The position numbers and the translations under genes are program-made. The notes under the pieces are model-generated. The model had not been told where the DNA came from. It worked only from the letters and a program-made list of their open reading frames with translations, and did no database searches. A stretch of DNA of 14,752 nt from Methylibium sp964616015 (GTDB lineage: Bacteria; Pseudomonadota; Gammaproteobacteria; Burkholderiales; Burkholderiaceae_C). The stretch is from contig CAZTTC010000067.1 in NCBI GenBank assembly GCA_964616015.1, positions 1 through 14,752 on the forward strand, in the 5' to 3' direction. Positions 8,432 through 14,750 of this stretch are shown piece by piece. Numbering within the stretch: position 1 is the stretch's first letter; each line of letters opens with the position of its first letter.

Positions 8432-8491
8432 CTTCGGCTGTGCGCCGGATGCCCCTGCCTGCACTGCCCCTCCAACCCTCTCCACCCGCTC

Positions 8492-9109
8492 ATGAAGTCT
8501 GCCCTGACGCTCCTGCTGGCCGCCGTTTTCCTGGCTCCGGCCCTGGCCGAAGACGCCAAAGCCCCGGCCAAGCCTGACCTGAAGAAGGGCGAGGCGATCG
8601 CCGCGGGTGTCTGTGGCGCCTGCCACAGCTTCGATGGCTCGCGCGGCAGCCCGGCCAACCCCATCCTCGCCGGCCAGCACCCCGAGTACCTCGCCAAACA
8701 GCTGGCCGAGTTCAAGTCCGGCAAGCGCAACAACGCCATCATGAAGGGCTTCGCCACGACCCTGAGCGACGACGACATGCGCAACGTCGCAGGCTTCTAC
8801 GCCAGCAAGCAGGCCAAGCCGGGCTTCGCCAAGAACAAGGACAGCGTGGCCCTCGGCCAGCAGATCTACCGCGGCGGCATCGTCGCCAAGCAGGTGCCGG
8901 CTTGCGCCGGCTGCCACAGCCCGACCGGCGCCGGCATCCCGGTCGCCTACCCGCGCCTGGGCGGCCAGCACGCGGACTACACCGAAGCCCAGCTGGTGGC
9001 CTTCCGCAGCGGAGCGCGTGCCAACAACGCGCAGATGAGCGCGATCGCCGCCAACCTGAGCGACAAGGAAATCAAGGCGGTGTCCGACTACATCGCCGGG
9101 CTGCGCTGA
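8492..9109 (+). CDS. Diheme cytochrome c4
   Basis: This 205-residue periplasmic electron carrier has a signal peptide (MKSALTLLLAAVFLAPALA, cleavage likely after Ala19) and two tandem class I cytochrome domains. The heme attachment motifs are CGACH (41-45) and CAGCH (138-142). The likely axial methionines are Met84 in NNAIMKGFA and Met182 in NNAQMSAIA, and both domains carry the family's LAGQH/LGGQH loop. Cytochromes c4 pass electrons from the bc1 complex to terminal oxidases, often cbb3 type, which is the inferred role here. No oxidase or heme-maturation gene is in the window. The gene is divergent from engB and ends in a hairpin terminator. No Shine-Dalgarno is obvious; the signal peptide fixes the start. 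Confidence 0.95.
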   Translation: MKSALTLLLAAVFLAPALAEDAKAPAKPDLKKGEAIAAGVCGACHSFDGSRGSPANPILAGQHPEYLAKQLAEFKSGKRNNAIMKGFATTLSDDDMRNVAGFYASKQAKPGFAKNKDSVALGQQIYRGGIVAKQVPACAGCHSPTGAGIPVAYPRLGGQHADYTEAQLVAFRSGARANNAQMSAIAANLSDKEIKAVSDYIAGLR

Positions 9110-9134
9110 CGCGGCTGGCTGCTTGCGGCTCCTG

Positions 9135-9160
9135 CGAAGGCCGGCGTCTGCCGGCCTTCG
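9135..9160 (+). terminator. Hairpin terminator after cytochrome c4
   Basis: A perfect 11-bp inverted repeat, CGAAGGCCGGC (9135-9145) and GCCGGCCTTCG (9150-9160), closes the loop GTCT, 26 bases past the cytochrome stop. The following TCGTTGT is only moderately T-rich, so it may end transcription inefficiently or mainly protect the 3' end of the mRNA. Confidence 0.72.
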
Positions 9161-9262
9161 TCGTTGTGGGGCCTTGCGGCGTGAACAGCTGCCGGGTCAG
9201 CGGCCCGGTCGAAGCGCGGTGGCGTGCGCCGCCGCGCAGGCCGGCGTAAAGTCGAAATCACC

Positions 9263-9628
9263 ATGCCCTATGCCTTGCGCCATCCCGATGGCCGCATCCT
9301 GAGCCTGCATCGCAGCCCGGAGGCGGGGGCCGACTTCGTCGCGGGGGACGACCCTGCGGTGCAGGCCTTCCTGGGCGGCCACGCCCAACCCCCGTCGGGC
9401 TTCGGCAGCGACGAGTTCGGCAAGCTCGACGCCGACTTCGTGCGCGTGATCGAGGACCTGATCGATGTGCTGATCGCACGCCAGGTGATCCGCATCACCG
9501 ACCTGCCCGCGCAGGCCCAGGAGAAGCTCTTCGCCCGCAAGAGCTTCCGCGACCGCCGGCCGGCGCAGGCCCTGCGCCTGTACGGCGACGACGACGGCAT
9601 CGTCTCGACGGACTTCGCGGCGCTGTGA
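9263..9628 (+). CDS. Small conserved protein, 'tryptophan synthase beta-like' family
   Basis: This 121-residue soluble protein belongs to a small betaproteobacterial/pseudomonad family that databases often name 'tryptophan synthase subunit beta-like', a label with no enzymatic basis: it is far too short for TrpB (about 400 residues) and has no PLP-lysine motif. The recognisable core is DADFVRVIEDLIDVLIARQVIRITDLP followed by QAQEKLFARKSFRDR, and the N-terminus MPYALRHPDGRILSLHRSP is also typical. The likely product is mostly helical in the C-terminal half, and its function is unknown. I take ATG 9263 because it restores the family N-terminus; the frame extends in-frame to 9224 without a better start. 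TAAAGT at 9247-9252 is a weak -10-like box. It stands alone, 153 bases after cytochrome c4 and 127 before msrP. Confidence 0.83.
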   Translation: MPYALRHPDGRILSLHRSPEAGADFVAGDDPAVQAFLGGHAQPPSGFGSDEFGKLDADFVRVIEDLIDVLIARQVIRITDLPAQAQEKLFARKSFRDRRPAQALRLYGDDDGIVSTDFAAL

Positions 9629-9650
9629 GCCGCGCCGTTGTAAGTTGACG

Positions 9651-9676
9651 CCTGTCCAGGGCGACTGCAGGACAGG
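9651..9676. repeat. Inverted repeat in the msrP upstream region
   Basis: CCTGTCC (9651-9657) and GGACAGG (9670-9676) are perfect 7-bp arms 12 bases apart. This could be an operator for a dimeric regulator or a transcript hairpin. It starts directly after a TTGACG hexamer (9645-9650), so a protein bound here could cover a promoter, although no good -10 follows at 17 bases. Confidence 0.4.
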
Positions 9677-9718
9677 GCCGGGCGGCGTCGACGCGATGAG
9701 GCGATGACGTTGCAACCC

Positions 9719-9748
9719 GGAACTTTCGTCCCCCGCCACGAGTCCTGA
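9719..9748 (+). promoter_or_regulatory. Candidate ECF-sigma (RpoE-like) promoter of msrP
   Basis: GGAACTT (9719-9725) is an exact match to the -35 consensus recognised by RpoE-type ECF sigma factors. It is followed after 17 bases by TCCTGA (9743-9748), a loose match to the TCTGA-type -10. Initiation would fall close to the msrP ATG at 9756. In some Proteobacteria msrPQ is controlled by ECF sigma factors responding to hypochlorite or sulfide stress, so the context fits, but no sigma or anti-sigma gene is present in the window. Confidence 0.38.
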
Positions 9749-9755
9749 CCCCACC

Positions 9756-10769
9756 ATGCAGAACCTCCGAGCCAGCCGCAGCGGCCACAACCATCCCGTC
9801 GCCAGCGAGATCACGCCGCGCGGGCTCTACGAGCAGCGCCGCGAGTTCCTGCGCCTGATCGCCGCCGGCGGTGCCGGCGCCGCGTTGGCCGGCTGGGCCG
9901 GTCGCGACGCGCTGGCCCAGGCCCAGGCCGCGGCGACCGCGAGGCCGGGCAAGCTGGCCGCGCTGGCCGGCACCCGCAGCAGCGTGGCCGGCGCGGTGAC
10001 GCTGGACAAGCCGACCGCCTACGCCGACGCGGCCAGCTACAACAACTTCTACGAGTTCGGCACCGACAAGGCCGACCCGGCCCGCCGCGCCGGCACGCTG
10101 CAGACCCGGCCCTGGACCGTGGCGATCGAGGGCGAGGTGAAGAAGCCCCAGACGCTGGGCATCGACGACCTGCTCAAGCTGGGCCCCATGGAAGAGCGCA
10201 TCTACCGACTGCGCTGCGTCGAGGGCTGGTCGATGGTGATCCCCTGGGTCGGCTACTCGATGGCGGAGCTGATCAAGCGCGTCGAGCCGACGGGCAACGC
10301 CAAGTTCGTCGAGTTCGTGACCCTGGCCGATCCCAAGCAGATGCCCGGCCTGCGCTCCGGCGTGCTGGACTGGCCGTATGTCGAGGGCCTGCGGATGGAC
10401 GAGGCGATGCATCCGCTCGCCTTGCTGGCCTTCGGCATGTACGGCGAGGTGCTGCCCAACCAGAACGGCGCCCCGGTGCGCCTGGTGGTGCCCTGGAAGT
10501 ACGGCTTCAAGAGCGCCAAGTCCATCGTCAAGATCCGCTTCGTCGAGAAGCAGCCGGTGTCGGCCTGGACCCGGGCCGCCGCGCAGGAGTACGGCTTCTA
10601 CTCGAACGTGAACCCCAAGGTCGACCACCCGCGCTGGAGCCAGGCGACCGAGCGCCGCATCGGCGAGGACGGCCTGTTCCAGAAGAAGCGCCCCACGCAG
10701 ATGTTCAACGGCTATGAGGCCCAAGTCGGGCAGCTCTATGCCGGCATGGACCTGGCGAAGAACTACTGA
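9756..10769 (+). CDS. msrP: Periplasmic protein-methionine-sulfoxide reductase, molybdopterin catalytic subunit MsrP (YedY)
   Basis: This 337-residue molybdoenzyme of the sulfite oxidase fold reduces methionine sulfoxide in oxidised periplasmic proteins, using electrons from quinol delivered by MsrQ. It has a twin-arginine signal, RREFLRL (28-34), then a hydrophobic Ala/Gly stretch and a cleavage site near ALAQA (about 52-56), consistent with Tat export after cofactor loading. The molybdenum-ligating cysteine is Cys154 in RLRCVEGWSMVIPWVG, the MsrP signature. Other conserved features are PRGLYEQRREF at the start and the NGAPVRLVVPWKYGFKSAKSI region. Length agrees with E. coli MsrP (334). msrQ follows after 12 bases, giving an operon. 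The start has no Shine-Dalgarno but lies right after the candidate ECF promoter. Confidence 0.97.
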   Translation: MQNLRASRSGHNHPVASEITPRGLYEQRREFLRLIAAGGAGAALAGWAGRDALAQAQAAATARPGKLAALAGTRSSVAGAVTLDKPTAYADAASYNNFYEFGTDKADPARRAGTLQTRPWTVAIEGEVKKPQTLGIDDLLKLGPMEERIYRLRCVEGWSMVIPWVGYSMAELIKRVEPTGNAKFVEFVTLADPKQMPGLRSGVLDWPYVEGLRMDEAMHPLALLAFGMYGEVLPNQNGAPVRLVVPWKYGFKSAKSIVKIRFVEKQPVSAWTRAAAQEYGFYSNVNPKVDHPRWSQATERRIGEDGLFQKKRPTQMFNGYEAQVGQLYAGMDLAKNY

Positions 10770-10781
10770 TCCTCACCCGCG

Positions 10782-11432
10782 ATGAGCGCCGTCCTGCCCG
10801 ACACTGGCGTGGCCCGGGCTGCGCGTCGCCCCGCGTCGCCGTGGCTGCATCCTGCTGCCAAGCCGCTGCTCTTCGCGCTGTGCCTGTTGCCCTTCGGCTG
10901 GTTGCTCTACGGCGCCATCGCCAACACGCTGGGTGCCAATCCGGCCGAGGCCCTGATCCGCGCGACCGGCGACTGGACCCTGCGCTTCCTGTGCATCACG
11001 CTGGCCGTCACGCCGCTGCGGACCTGGACCCGGCAACCGGCGCTGGCGCGCTTTCGGCGCATGCTGGGCCTGTTCGCCTTCTTCTATGCGGTGCTGCACT
11101 TCCTCAGTTACGCCTGGCTGGACATGGGCCTGGACCTGGCGACGATCGCCAAGGACATCCCCAAGCGCCCGTTCGCGCTGGTCGGCTTCCTGGCCTTGCT
11201 GCTGATGGTCCCGCTGGCCGCGACCTCGTTCAACCGCGCGATCAAGGCGCTGGGCGCGGCGCGCTGGCAGGCGCTGCATCGCCTGGTCTACGCCGTCGTG
11301 CTGCTGGGCCTGCTGCACTTCTTCTGGATGAAGGCGGCGAAGAACCACTTCGGCGAGGTTGCGATCTACGCCGTCGTCATCGCGCTGCTGCTGGGCTGGC
11401 GGCTGCAGCGCCGGCTGCGGGCGAAAGCCTGA
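10782..11432 (+). CDS. msrQ: Heme-binding membrane subunit MsrQ (YedZ) of the methionine sulfoxide reductase
   Basis: This 216-residue inner-membrane protein of the ferric-reductase-like/YedZ family carries electrons from the respiratory chain to MsrP. About six hydrophobic segments are visible, including LLFALCLLPFGWLLYGAI, FLCITLAVTPL, LFAFFYAVLHFLSYAW, FALVGFLALLLMVPLA, LVYAVVLLGLLHFFW and a final VAIYAVVIALLLGW. Candidate heme-ligand histidines are His106, His166 and His179, and the TPLR and RRMLGLFAFFYAVLH blocks are typical of the family. A 20-residue N-terminal extension precedes the first segment. The gene sits 12 bases after msrP and is surely co-transcribed. Its TGA stop forms part of a hairpin shared with the opposing gene. 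Confidence 0.96.
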   Translation: MSAVLPDTGVARAARRPASPWLHPAAKPLLFALCLLPFGWLLYGAIANTLGANPAEALIRATGDWTLRFLCITLAVTPLRTWTRQPALARFRRMLGLFAFFYAVLHFLSYAWLDMGLDLATIAKDIPKRPFALVGFLALLLMVPLAATSFNRAIKALGAARWQALHRLVYAVVLLGLLHFFWMKAAKNHFGEVAIYAVVIALLLGWRLQRRLRAKA

Positions 11433-11451
11433 GGCGCCCGCTGGCGCCTCA
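11430..11451. terminator. Hairpin holding both convergent stop codons (msrQ / thioesterase)
   Basis: TGAGGCGCC (11430-11438) and GGCGCCTCA (11443-11451) form a perfect 9-bp stem closing the loop CGCT. The left arm begins with the msrQ TGA and the right arm, read on the minus strand, begins with the thioesterase TGA. It probably acts as a bidirectional end signal. Neither side has a strong U-tract; the minus-strand continuation, GGCTTTCG, is the better one. Confidence 0.62.
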
Positions 11452-11883
11452 GCGCGGCGGGAGTTCGCGCGGCTGGCCCTGGTGGTCGATCGCCACGTAG
11501 GTCAGGCTGGCCTCGGTCACCTTCACCACCACCGGGTCGGCCGGATTGCGCTCGGCATAGACCTCGACGTGCACCGTGATCGAGGTGCGGCCGATGCGCT
11601 CGACGCGCGCATAGAAGCTCAGCAGGTCGCCGATCGACACCGGCTGCTTGAAGATGAACTGGTTGACCGCCACGGTCGCAATGCGGCCCTTGGCGATGCG
11701 CGCTGGCAGCACAGCGCCGGCCAGGTCGACCTGGGCCATGATCCAGCCGCCGAAGATGTCACCGTTGCTGTTGGAGTCGGCCGGCATCGGCATCACCCGC
11801 AGCACCAGTTCCAGGCCCGGCGGCAGGCTGGCCAGGTTGGCGGCCAGCAGGCCGGGGCGATGGCTGGGGGCGTTGTCGGTCAT
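11449..11883 (-). CDS. Acyl-CoA thioesterase, YciA-like hotdog fold
   Basis: This 144-residue cytoplasmic enzyme is predicted to hydrolyse acyl-CoA thioesters. It has the acyl-CoA hydrolase form of the hotdog fold: NSNGDIFGGWIM (38-49) carries the catalytic Asp42 and the start of the long helix, followed by QVDLAGAV, then beta strands ending in VVVKVTEASLTYVAID. It matches YciA-type proteins in length and in the NxNGDIFGG motif. Physiological substrate chain length cannot be read from sequence. The MTDNAPSHRPG N-terminus at ATG 11883 is accepted without a visible Shine-Dalgarno. It is convergent with msrQ and divergent from the ABC exporter across 53 bases. Confidence 0.93.
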   Translation of the reverse strand: MTDNAPSHRPGLLAANLASLPPGLELVLRVMPMPADSNSNGDIFGGWIMAQVDLAGAVLPARIAKGRIATVAVNQFIFKQPVSIGDLLSFYARVERIGRTSITVHVEVYAERNPADPVVVKVTEASLTYVAIDHQGQPRELPPR

Positions 11884-11918
11884 GATGAGGCGTGCCGCGA
11901 TCGGTGGTGCGTCGTTCC

Positions 11919-11926
11919 GAGGAGAG
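11919..11926 (+). promoter_or_regulatory. Shine-Dalgarno sequence setting the ABC exporter start
   Basis: GAGGAGAG lies 10 bases before ATG 11937. The frame is open back to 11892, but no similar signal precedes that position, and 11892-11936 overlaps the divergent spacer. This favours the shorter protein starting MRRAESL. Confidence 0.6.
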
Positions 11927-11936
11927 ATTGTCGATC

Positions 11937-13793
11937 ATGCGTCGAGCCGAGAGTCTGAGTACCGCCCTGCCGGCCGCGTCGCCTGCGACGGTGGCCGCCG
12001 TCGCGCCGCGCTCCGACTGGCACACCCTGGCGCGGCTGCTGCCCTACCTGTGGGCCTACAAGGGCCGCGTCGTGCTGGCGCTGGCCTGCCTGATCGCGGC
12101 CAAGGTCGCCAACGTGGGCGTCCCGCTGCTGCTGAAGGAACTGGTCGATGCGCTGTCCATCCCGCTCGGCGATCCGCGCGCCGCGCTGGTCGTGCCGGTC
12201 GGCCTGCTGCTGGCCTATGGCGCGCTGCGGCTGTCGACCTCGCTGTTCACCGAGCTGCGCGAGCTGGTCTTCGCCAAGGCCACCGAGGGCGCGTCGCGCT
12301 CGATCTCGCTGCAGGTCTTCCAGCACCTGCATGCGCTGAGCCTGCGGTTCCACCTCGAGCGCCAGACCGGCGGCATGACGCGCGACATTGAGCGCGGCAC
12401 GCGCGGCGTGCAGTCGCTGATCTCGTATTCGCTGTACAGCATCCTGCCCACGCTGGTGGAGGTCGGTCTGGTGCTGGTGCTGCTGGGCGTGAAGTTCGAT
12501 GCCGCCTTCGCGTGGATCACGCTGGCCGCGCTGGTGATCTACATCGCCTTCACCGTCGTCGTGACCGAGTGGCGCACGAAGTTCCGCAAGACGATGAACG
12601 AGCTCGATTCCAGCTCGCACACCCGCGCCATCGACTCGCTGCTGAACTACGAGACCGTCAAGTACTTCAACAACGAGGCCTTCGAGGCGAAGCGCTACGA
12701 CGAGAGCCTGGACAAGCTGCGGCGCGCCAAGCTCAAGTCGCAGTCCACGCTGTCGATGCTCAACACCGGCCAGCAGCTGCTGATCGCGGTGGCGCTGATC
12801 GCGATGCTGTGGCGCGCCACCGACGGCGTGGTCACGGGGCGCATGACGCTGGGCGACCTGGTGATGATCAACGCCTTCATGATCCAGCTCTACATCCCGC
12901 TCAACTTCCTGGGCGTGATCTACCGCGAGATCAAGCAGGCGCTGACCGACTTGGAGAAGATGTTCGGCCTGCTCGAGCGCGAGCGCGAGGTGCGCGATGC
13001 GCCCGACGCGGTGGCGCTGCACGCGGACGCGCCGCCCGTCGTGCGCTTCGAGGACGTGAGCTTCGCCTATGAGCCCTCGCGACCCATCCTGCACGGCCTC
13101 AGCTTCGAGATCCCCGCCGGCCACACCATCGCCGTCGTCGGCCCGTCGGGTGCTGGCAAGAGCACGCTGGCGCGGCTGCTGTACCGCTTCTACGACGTGA
13201 ACGCCGGCTGCATCACGATCGCCGGCCACGACATCCGCCAGCTGACCCAGGACAGCCTGCGCCGTGCGATCGGCATCGTGCCGCAGGACACCGTGCTCTT
13301 CAACGACACCGTGGCCTACAACATCGCCTACGGCCGGCCCGGGGCCAGCCAGGCCGAGGTCGAGGCGGCGGCGCAGGCCGCGCGCATCCACGACTTCATC
13401 GCGGGCACGCCCAAGGGTTACGACACCCCGGTCGGCGAGCGCGGCCTCAAGCTCAGCGGCGGCGAGAAGCAGCGGGTCGCGATCGCGCGCACCCTGCTGA
13501 AGAATCCGCCGATCGTCATCTTCGACGAAGCGACCTCGGCGCTGGACTCCGCCAACGAGCGCGCGATCCAGGGCGAGCTGCAGACGGCCGCGCGCAACAA
13601 GACCGCGCTGGTCATCGCGCACCGGCTCTCGACCGTGGTCGACGCCGATCAGATCCTGGTGATGGAGGCGGGCCGCATCGTCGAGCGCGGCACGCATGCC
13701 GAGCTGCTGGCCCGGGCCGGGCGCTATGCGGAGATGTGGGCCCTGCAGCAGAGTGGCGGCGAGGAGGCCGAGGGACTCGCCCCGGCGGCCTGA
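11937..13793 (+). CDS. Atm1/HMT1-type ABC exporter (fused membrane and ATPase domains)
   Basis: This 618-residue half-transporter is expected to work as an inner-membrane homodimer. The transmembrane domain (about 40-330) holds the subfamily hallmarks NYETVKYFNNEAFEAKRYDESL and YIPLNFLGVIYREIKQALTDLEKMF, which identify the Atm1/ABCB7/HMT1 branch, known for exporting glutathione-linked or heavy-metal-related substrates needed for cytosolic Fe-S and thiol homeostasis. The ATPase domain is complete: Walker A GPSGAGKST (402-410), Q-loop Gln450 in VPQDTVLFNDTV, signature LSGGEKQ (from 506), Walker B IFDEATSALD (Asp530, Glu531) and H-loop His562 in AHRLST. It runs alone, divergent from the thioesterase, and ends 6 bases before the opposing small gene with no clear terminator. 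The substrate is inferred from subfamily only. Confidence 0.94.
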   Translation: MRRAESLSTALPAASPATVAAVAPRSDWHTLARLLPYLWAYKGRVVLALACLIAAKVANVGVPLLLKELVDALSIPLGDPRAALVVPVGLLLAYGALRLSTSLFTELRELVFAKATEGASRSISLQVFQHLHALSLRFHLERQTGGMTRDIERGTRGVQSLISYSLYSILPTLVEVGLVLVLLGVKFDAAFAWITLAALVIYIAFTVVVTEWRTKFRKTMNELDSSSHTRAIDSLLNYETVKYFNNEAFEAKRYDESLDKLRRAKLKSQSTLSMLNTGQQLLIAVALIAMLWRATDGVVTGRMTLGDLVMINAFMIQLYIPLNFLGVIYREIKQALTDLEKMFGLLEREREVRDAPDAVALHADAPPVVRFEDVSFAYEPSRPILHGLSFEIPAGHTIAVVGPSGAGKSTLARLLYRFYDVNAGCITIAGHDIRQLTQDSLRRAIGIVPQDTVLFNDTVAYNIAYGRPGASQAEVEAAAQAARIHDFIAGTPKGYDTPVGERGLKLSGGEKQRVAIARTLLKNPPIVIFDEATSALDSANERAIQGELQTAARNKTALVIAHRLSTVVDADQILVMEAGRIVERGTHAELLARAGRYAEMWALQQSGGEEAEGLAPAA

Positions 13794-13799
13794 GGCGGC

Positions 13800-13994
13800 C
13801 TAGCTCCCGCTGCTGCCGCCCGGTGCACTGCCGCCGGCCGGGGGTGTGCCGAGCGCGGCGTCGTTCGGCGTCGGCTCGGCGCCCGGCTCGTCGGGGCCCT
13901 TGCCGGAGGCCTTGCGCTGCGCCTTCTCTTCCTTCTTGCGCTTCTTGGCCAGCTCGCGCTGGCGCTTTTCATAGGAGTAGTTGGGGGTGGCCAA
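13800..13994 (-). CDS. Small Lys/Arg/Glu-rich conserved protein, TTG start
   Basis: This 64-residue protein has a highly charged helical N-terminal half, YSYEKRQRELAKKRKKEEK, and a low-complexity Pro/Gly/Ala/Ser tail. I recognise it as a small conserved betaproteobacterial hypothetical; function is unknown, and a nucleic-acid or ribosome contact is a guess from charge. The start codon is TTG at 13994: an in-frame TGA lies immediately before it, no ATG is available in the conserved N-terminal part, and a strong AAGGAGGG lies 4 bases upstream. It is convergent with the ABC exporter (6-base gap) and divergent from yaeQ (69 bases). Confidence 0.8.
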   Translation of the reverse strand: MATPNYSYEKRQRELAKKRKKEEKAQRKASGKGPDEPGAEPTPNDAALGTPPAGGSAPGGSSGS

Positions 13995-13998
13995 TCAG

Positions 13999-14006
13999 CC
14001 CTCCTT
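13999..14006 (-). promoter_or_regulatory. Strong Shine-Dalgarno before a TTG start
   Basis: AAGGAGGG on the minus strand is followed by CTGA and then TTG at 13994. It is the best ribosome-binding site in the window and decides the start of the small charged protein. The TGA in the spacer is in frame and rules out a longer product. Confidence 0.8.
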
Positions 14007-14063
14007 GCGGTGTAAGACGGCATGGTACCCGCCCCGGCGGCGCTGCTGATAGGCTCGCCGGCT

Positions 14064-14618
14064 ATGGCCATCAAGTCCACCGTCTTCAAGGCCGAGCTGC
14101 AGGTCGCCGACATGGATCGCGGCTACTACGGCACCCACGCCCTCACGCTGGCCCAGCATCCGTCCGAGAACGACGAGCGCCTCATGGTCCGCCTGCTGGC
14201 CTATGCCCTGCACGCCGTGGCCGACGACGACCCGGCGCCGCTGGCCTTCGCCAACGCGATGACCGAGATGGACGAGCCCGACCTGTGGCGCCGCAGCCTG
14301 GTCGGCGACATCGAGCTCTGGATCGACGTCGGCCAGCCCGACGAGAAGTGGCTGCGCAAGGCCTCGCACCGCTCGCGCGAACTGCTGCTCTACCTCTACG
14401 GGCGCAACGCGACGCTGTGGTGGACGCAGAACCGCTCGGCCCTCGCCAAGCTGGGCAAGCTGCGGGCGCGGCAGATCCCGGCCGAGGCGAGTGCGGCACT
14501 GGCCGCGCTGGCGAAGCGGACGATGAGGCTGCAGTGCACAGTGCAGGATGGCCACATCTGGCTGGGGGATGGGGACCAGGTGGTCGAGGTGGCGATTGCC
14601 GAATTGACTGGAGGTTGA
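14064..14618 (+). CDS. yaeQ: YaeQ family protein
   Basis: This 184-residue soluble protein matches the YaeQ family (E. coli YaeQ is 181 residues), which has a PD-(D/E)XK nuclease-like fold but no proven activity; an early report linked E. coli YaeQ to RfaH-type transcription phenotypes. Family hallmarks are the start MAIKSTVFKAELQVADMDRGYYG, then HPSENDERLMVRLLAYALHA, a central GDIELWIDVGQPDEKWLRKASHR that holds the putative nuclease-core acidic and lysine residues, and a C-terminal beta segment LQCTVQDGHIWLGDG. ATG 14064 restores the family N-terminus; the frame extends to 14022 with no family support. A GATAGGCT stretch ending 8 bases before the ATG is a weak -10-like candidate. The gene is followed by a hairpin-rich repeat. 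Confidence 0.95.
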   Translation: MAIKSTVFKAELQVADMDRGYYGTHALTLAQHPSENDERLMVRLLAYALHAVADDDPAPLAFANAMTEMDEPDLWRRSLVGDIELWIDVGQPDEKWLRKASHRSRELLLYLYGRNATLWWTQNRSALAKLGKLRARQIPAEASAALAALAKRTMRLQCTVQDGHIWLGDGDQVVEVAIAELTGG

Positions 14619-14634
14619 GCTTGTTGAGGCCGTG

Positions 14635-14654
14635 CGCCGGGTCTCGCCCCGGCG
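14635..14654 (+). terminator. GC hairpin after yaeQ
   Basis: CGCCGGG (14635-14641) and CCCGGCG (14648-14654) form a 7-bp stem with the loop TCTCGC, 16 bases past the yaeQ stop. There is no U-tract directly after it, but the T-rich arm of the next hairpin begins 6 bases later. It may be part of the larger repeat element. Confidence 0.4.
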
Positions 14655-14659
14655 GGCGA

Positions 14660-14750
14660 CCTACTTTCTTTGCTGGCTCAAAGAAAGTAGGCAAAGAAAG
14701 AGCCCGAACGCCAGCCATCTGGCCGGAGCGACCCGGTCGCTGCGCTCCGG
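14660..14750. repeat. Multi-hairpin intergenic repeat element (CTACTTTCTTT family), running to the window edge
   Basis: CCTACTTTCTTT (14660-14671) and AAAGAAAGTAGG (14680-14691) form a perfect 12-bp stem with an 8-base loop. A second AAAGAAAG follows at 14693-14700 and could pair with the same left arm, so two mutually exclusive foldings exist. Further on, CCGGAGCG (14723-14730) and CGCTCCGG (14743-14750) form an 8-bp stem, with a competing inner GCGAC/GTCGC (14728-14732, 14736-14740). I recall near-identical CTACTTTCTTTG...CAAAGAAAGTAGGCAAAGAAAG elements scattered between genes in Burkholderiales and Xanthomonads. The window has only one copy, so repetition is not shown here. The low GC of the core contrasts sharply with its surroundings. 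Confidence 0.62.

Noticed and set aside
9263..9628. Naming the small protein a tryptophan synthase beta subunit
   Set aside because: At 121 residues with no PLP-binding lysine motif it cannot be TrpB; the name is a carried-over database label.
11880..13697. A 605-codon minus-strand open frame opposite the ABC exporter
   Set aside because: It is the antisense of a gene with complete Walker A, signature, Walker B and H-loop motifs; no recognisable domain or start signal of its own.
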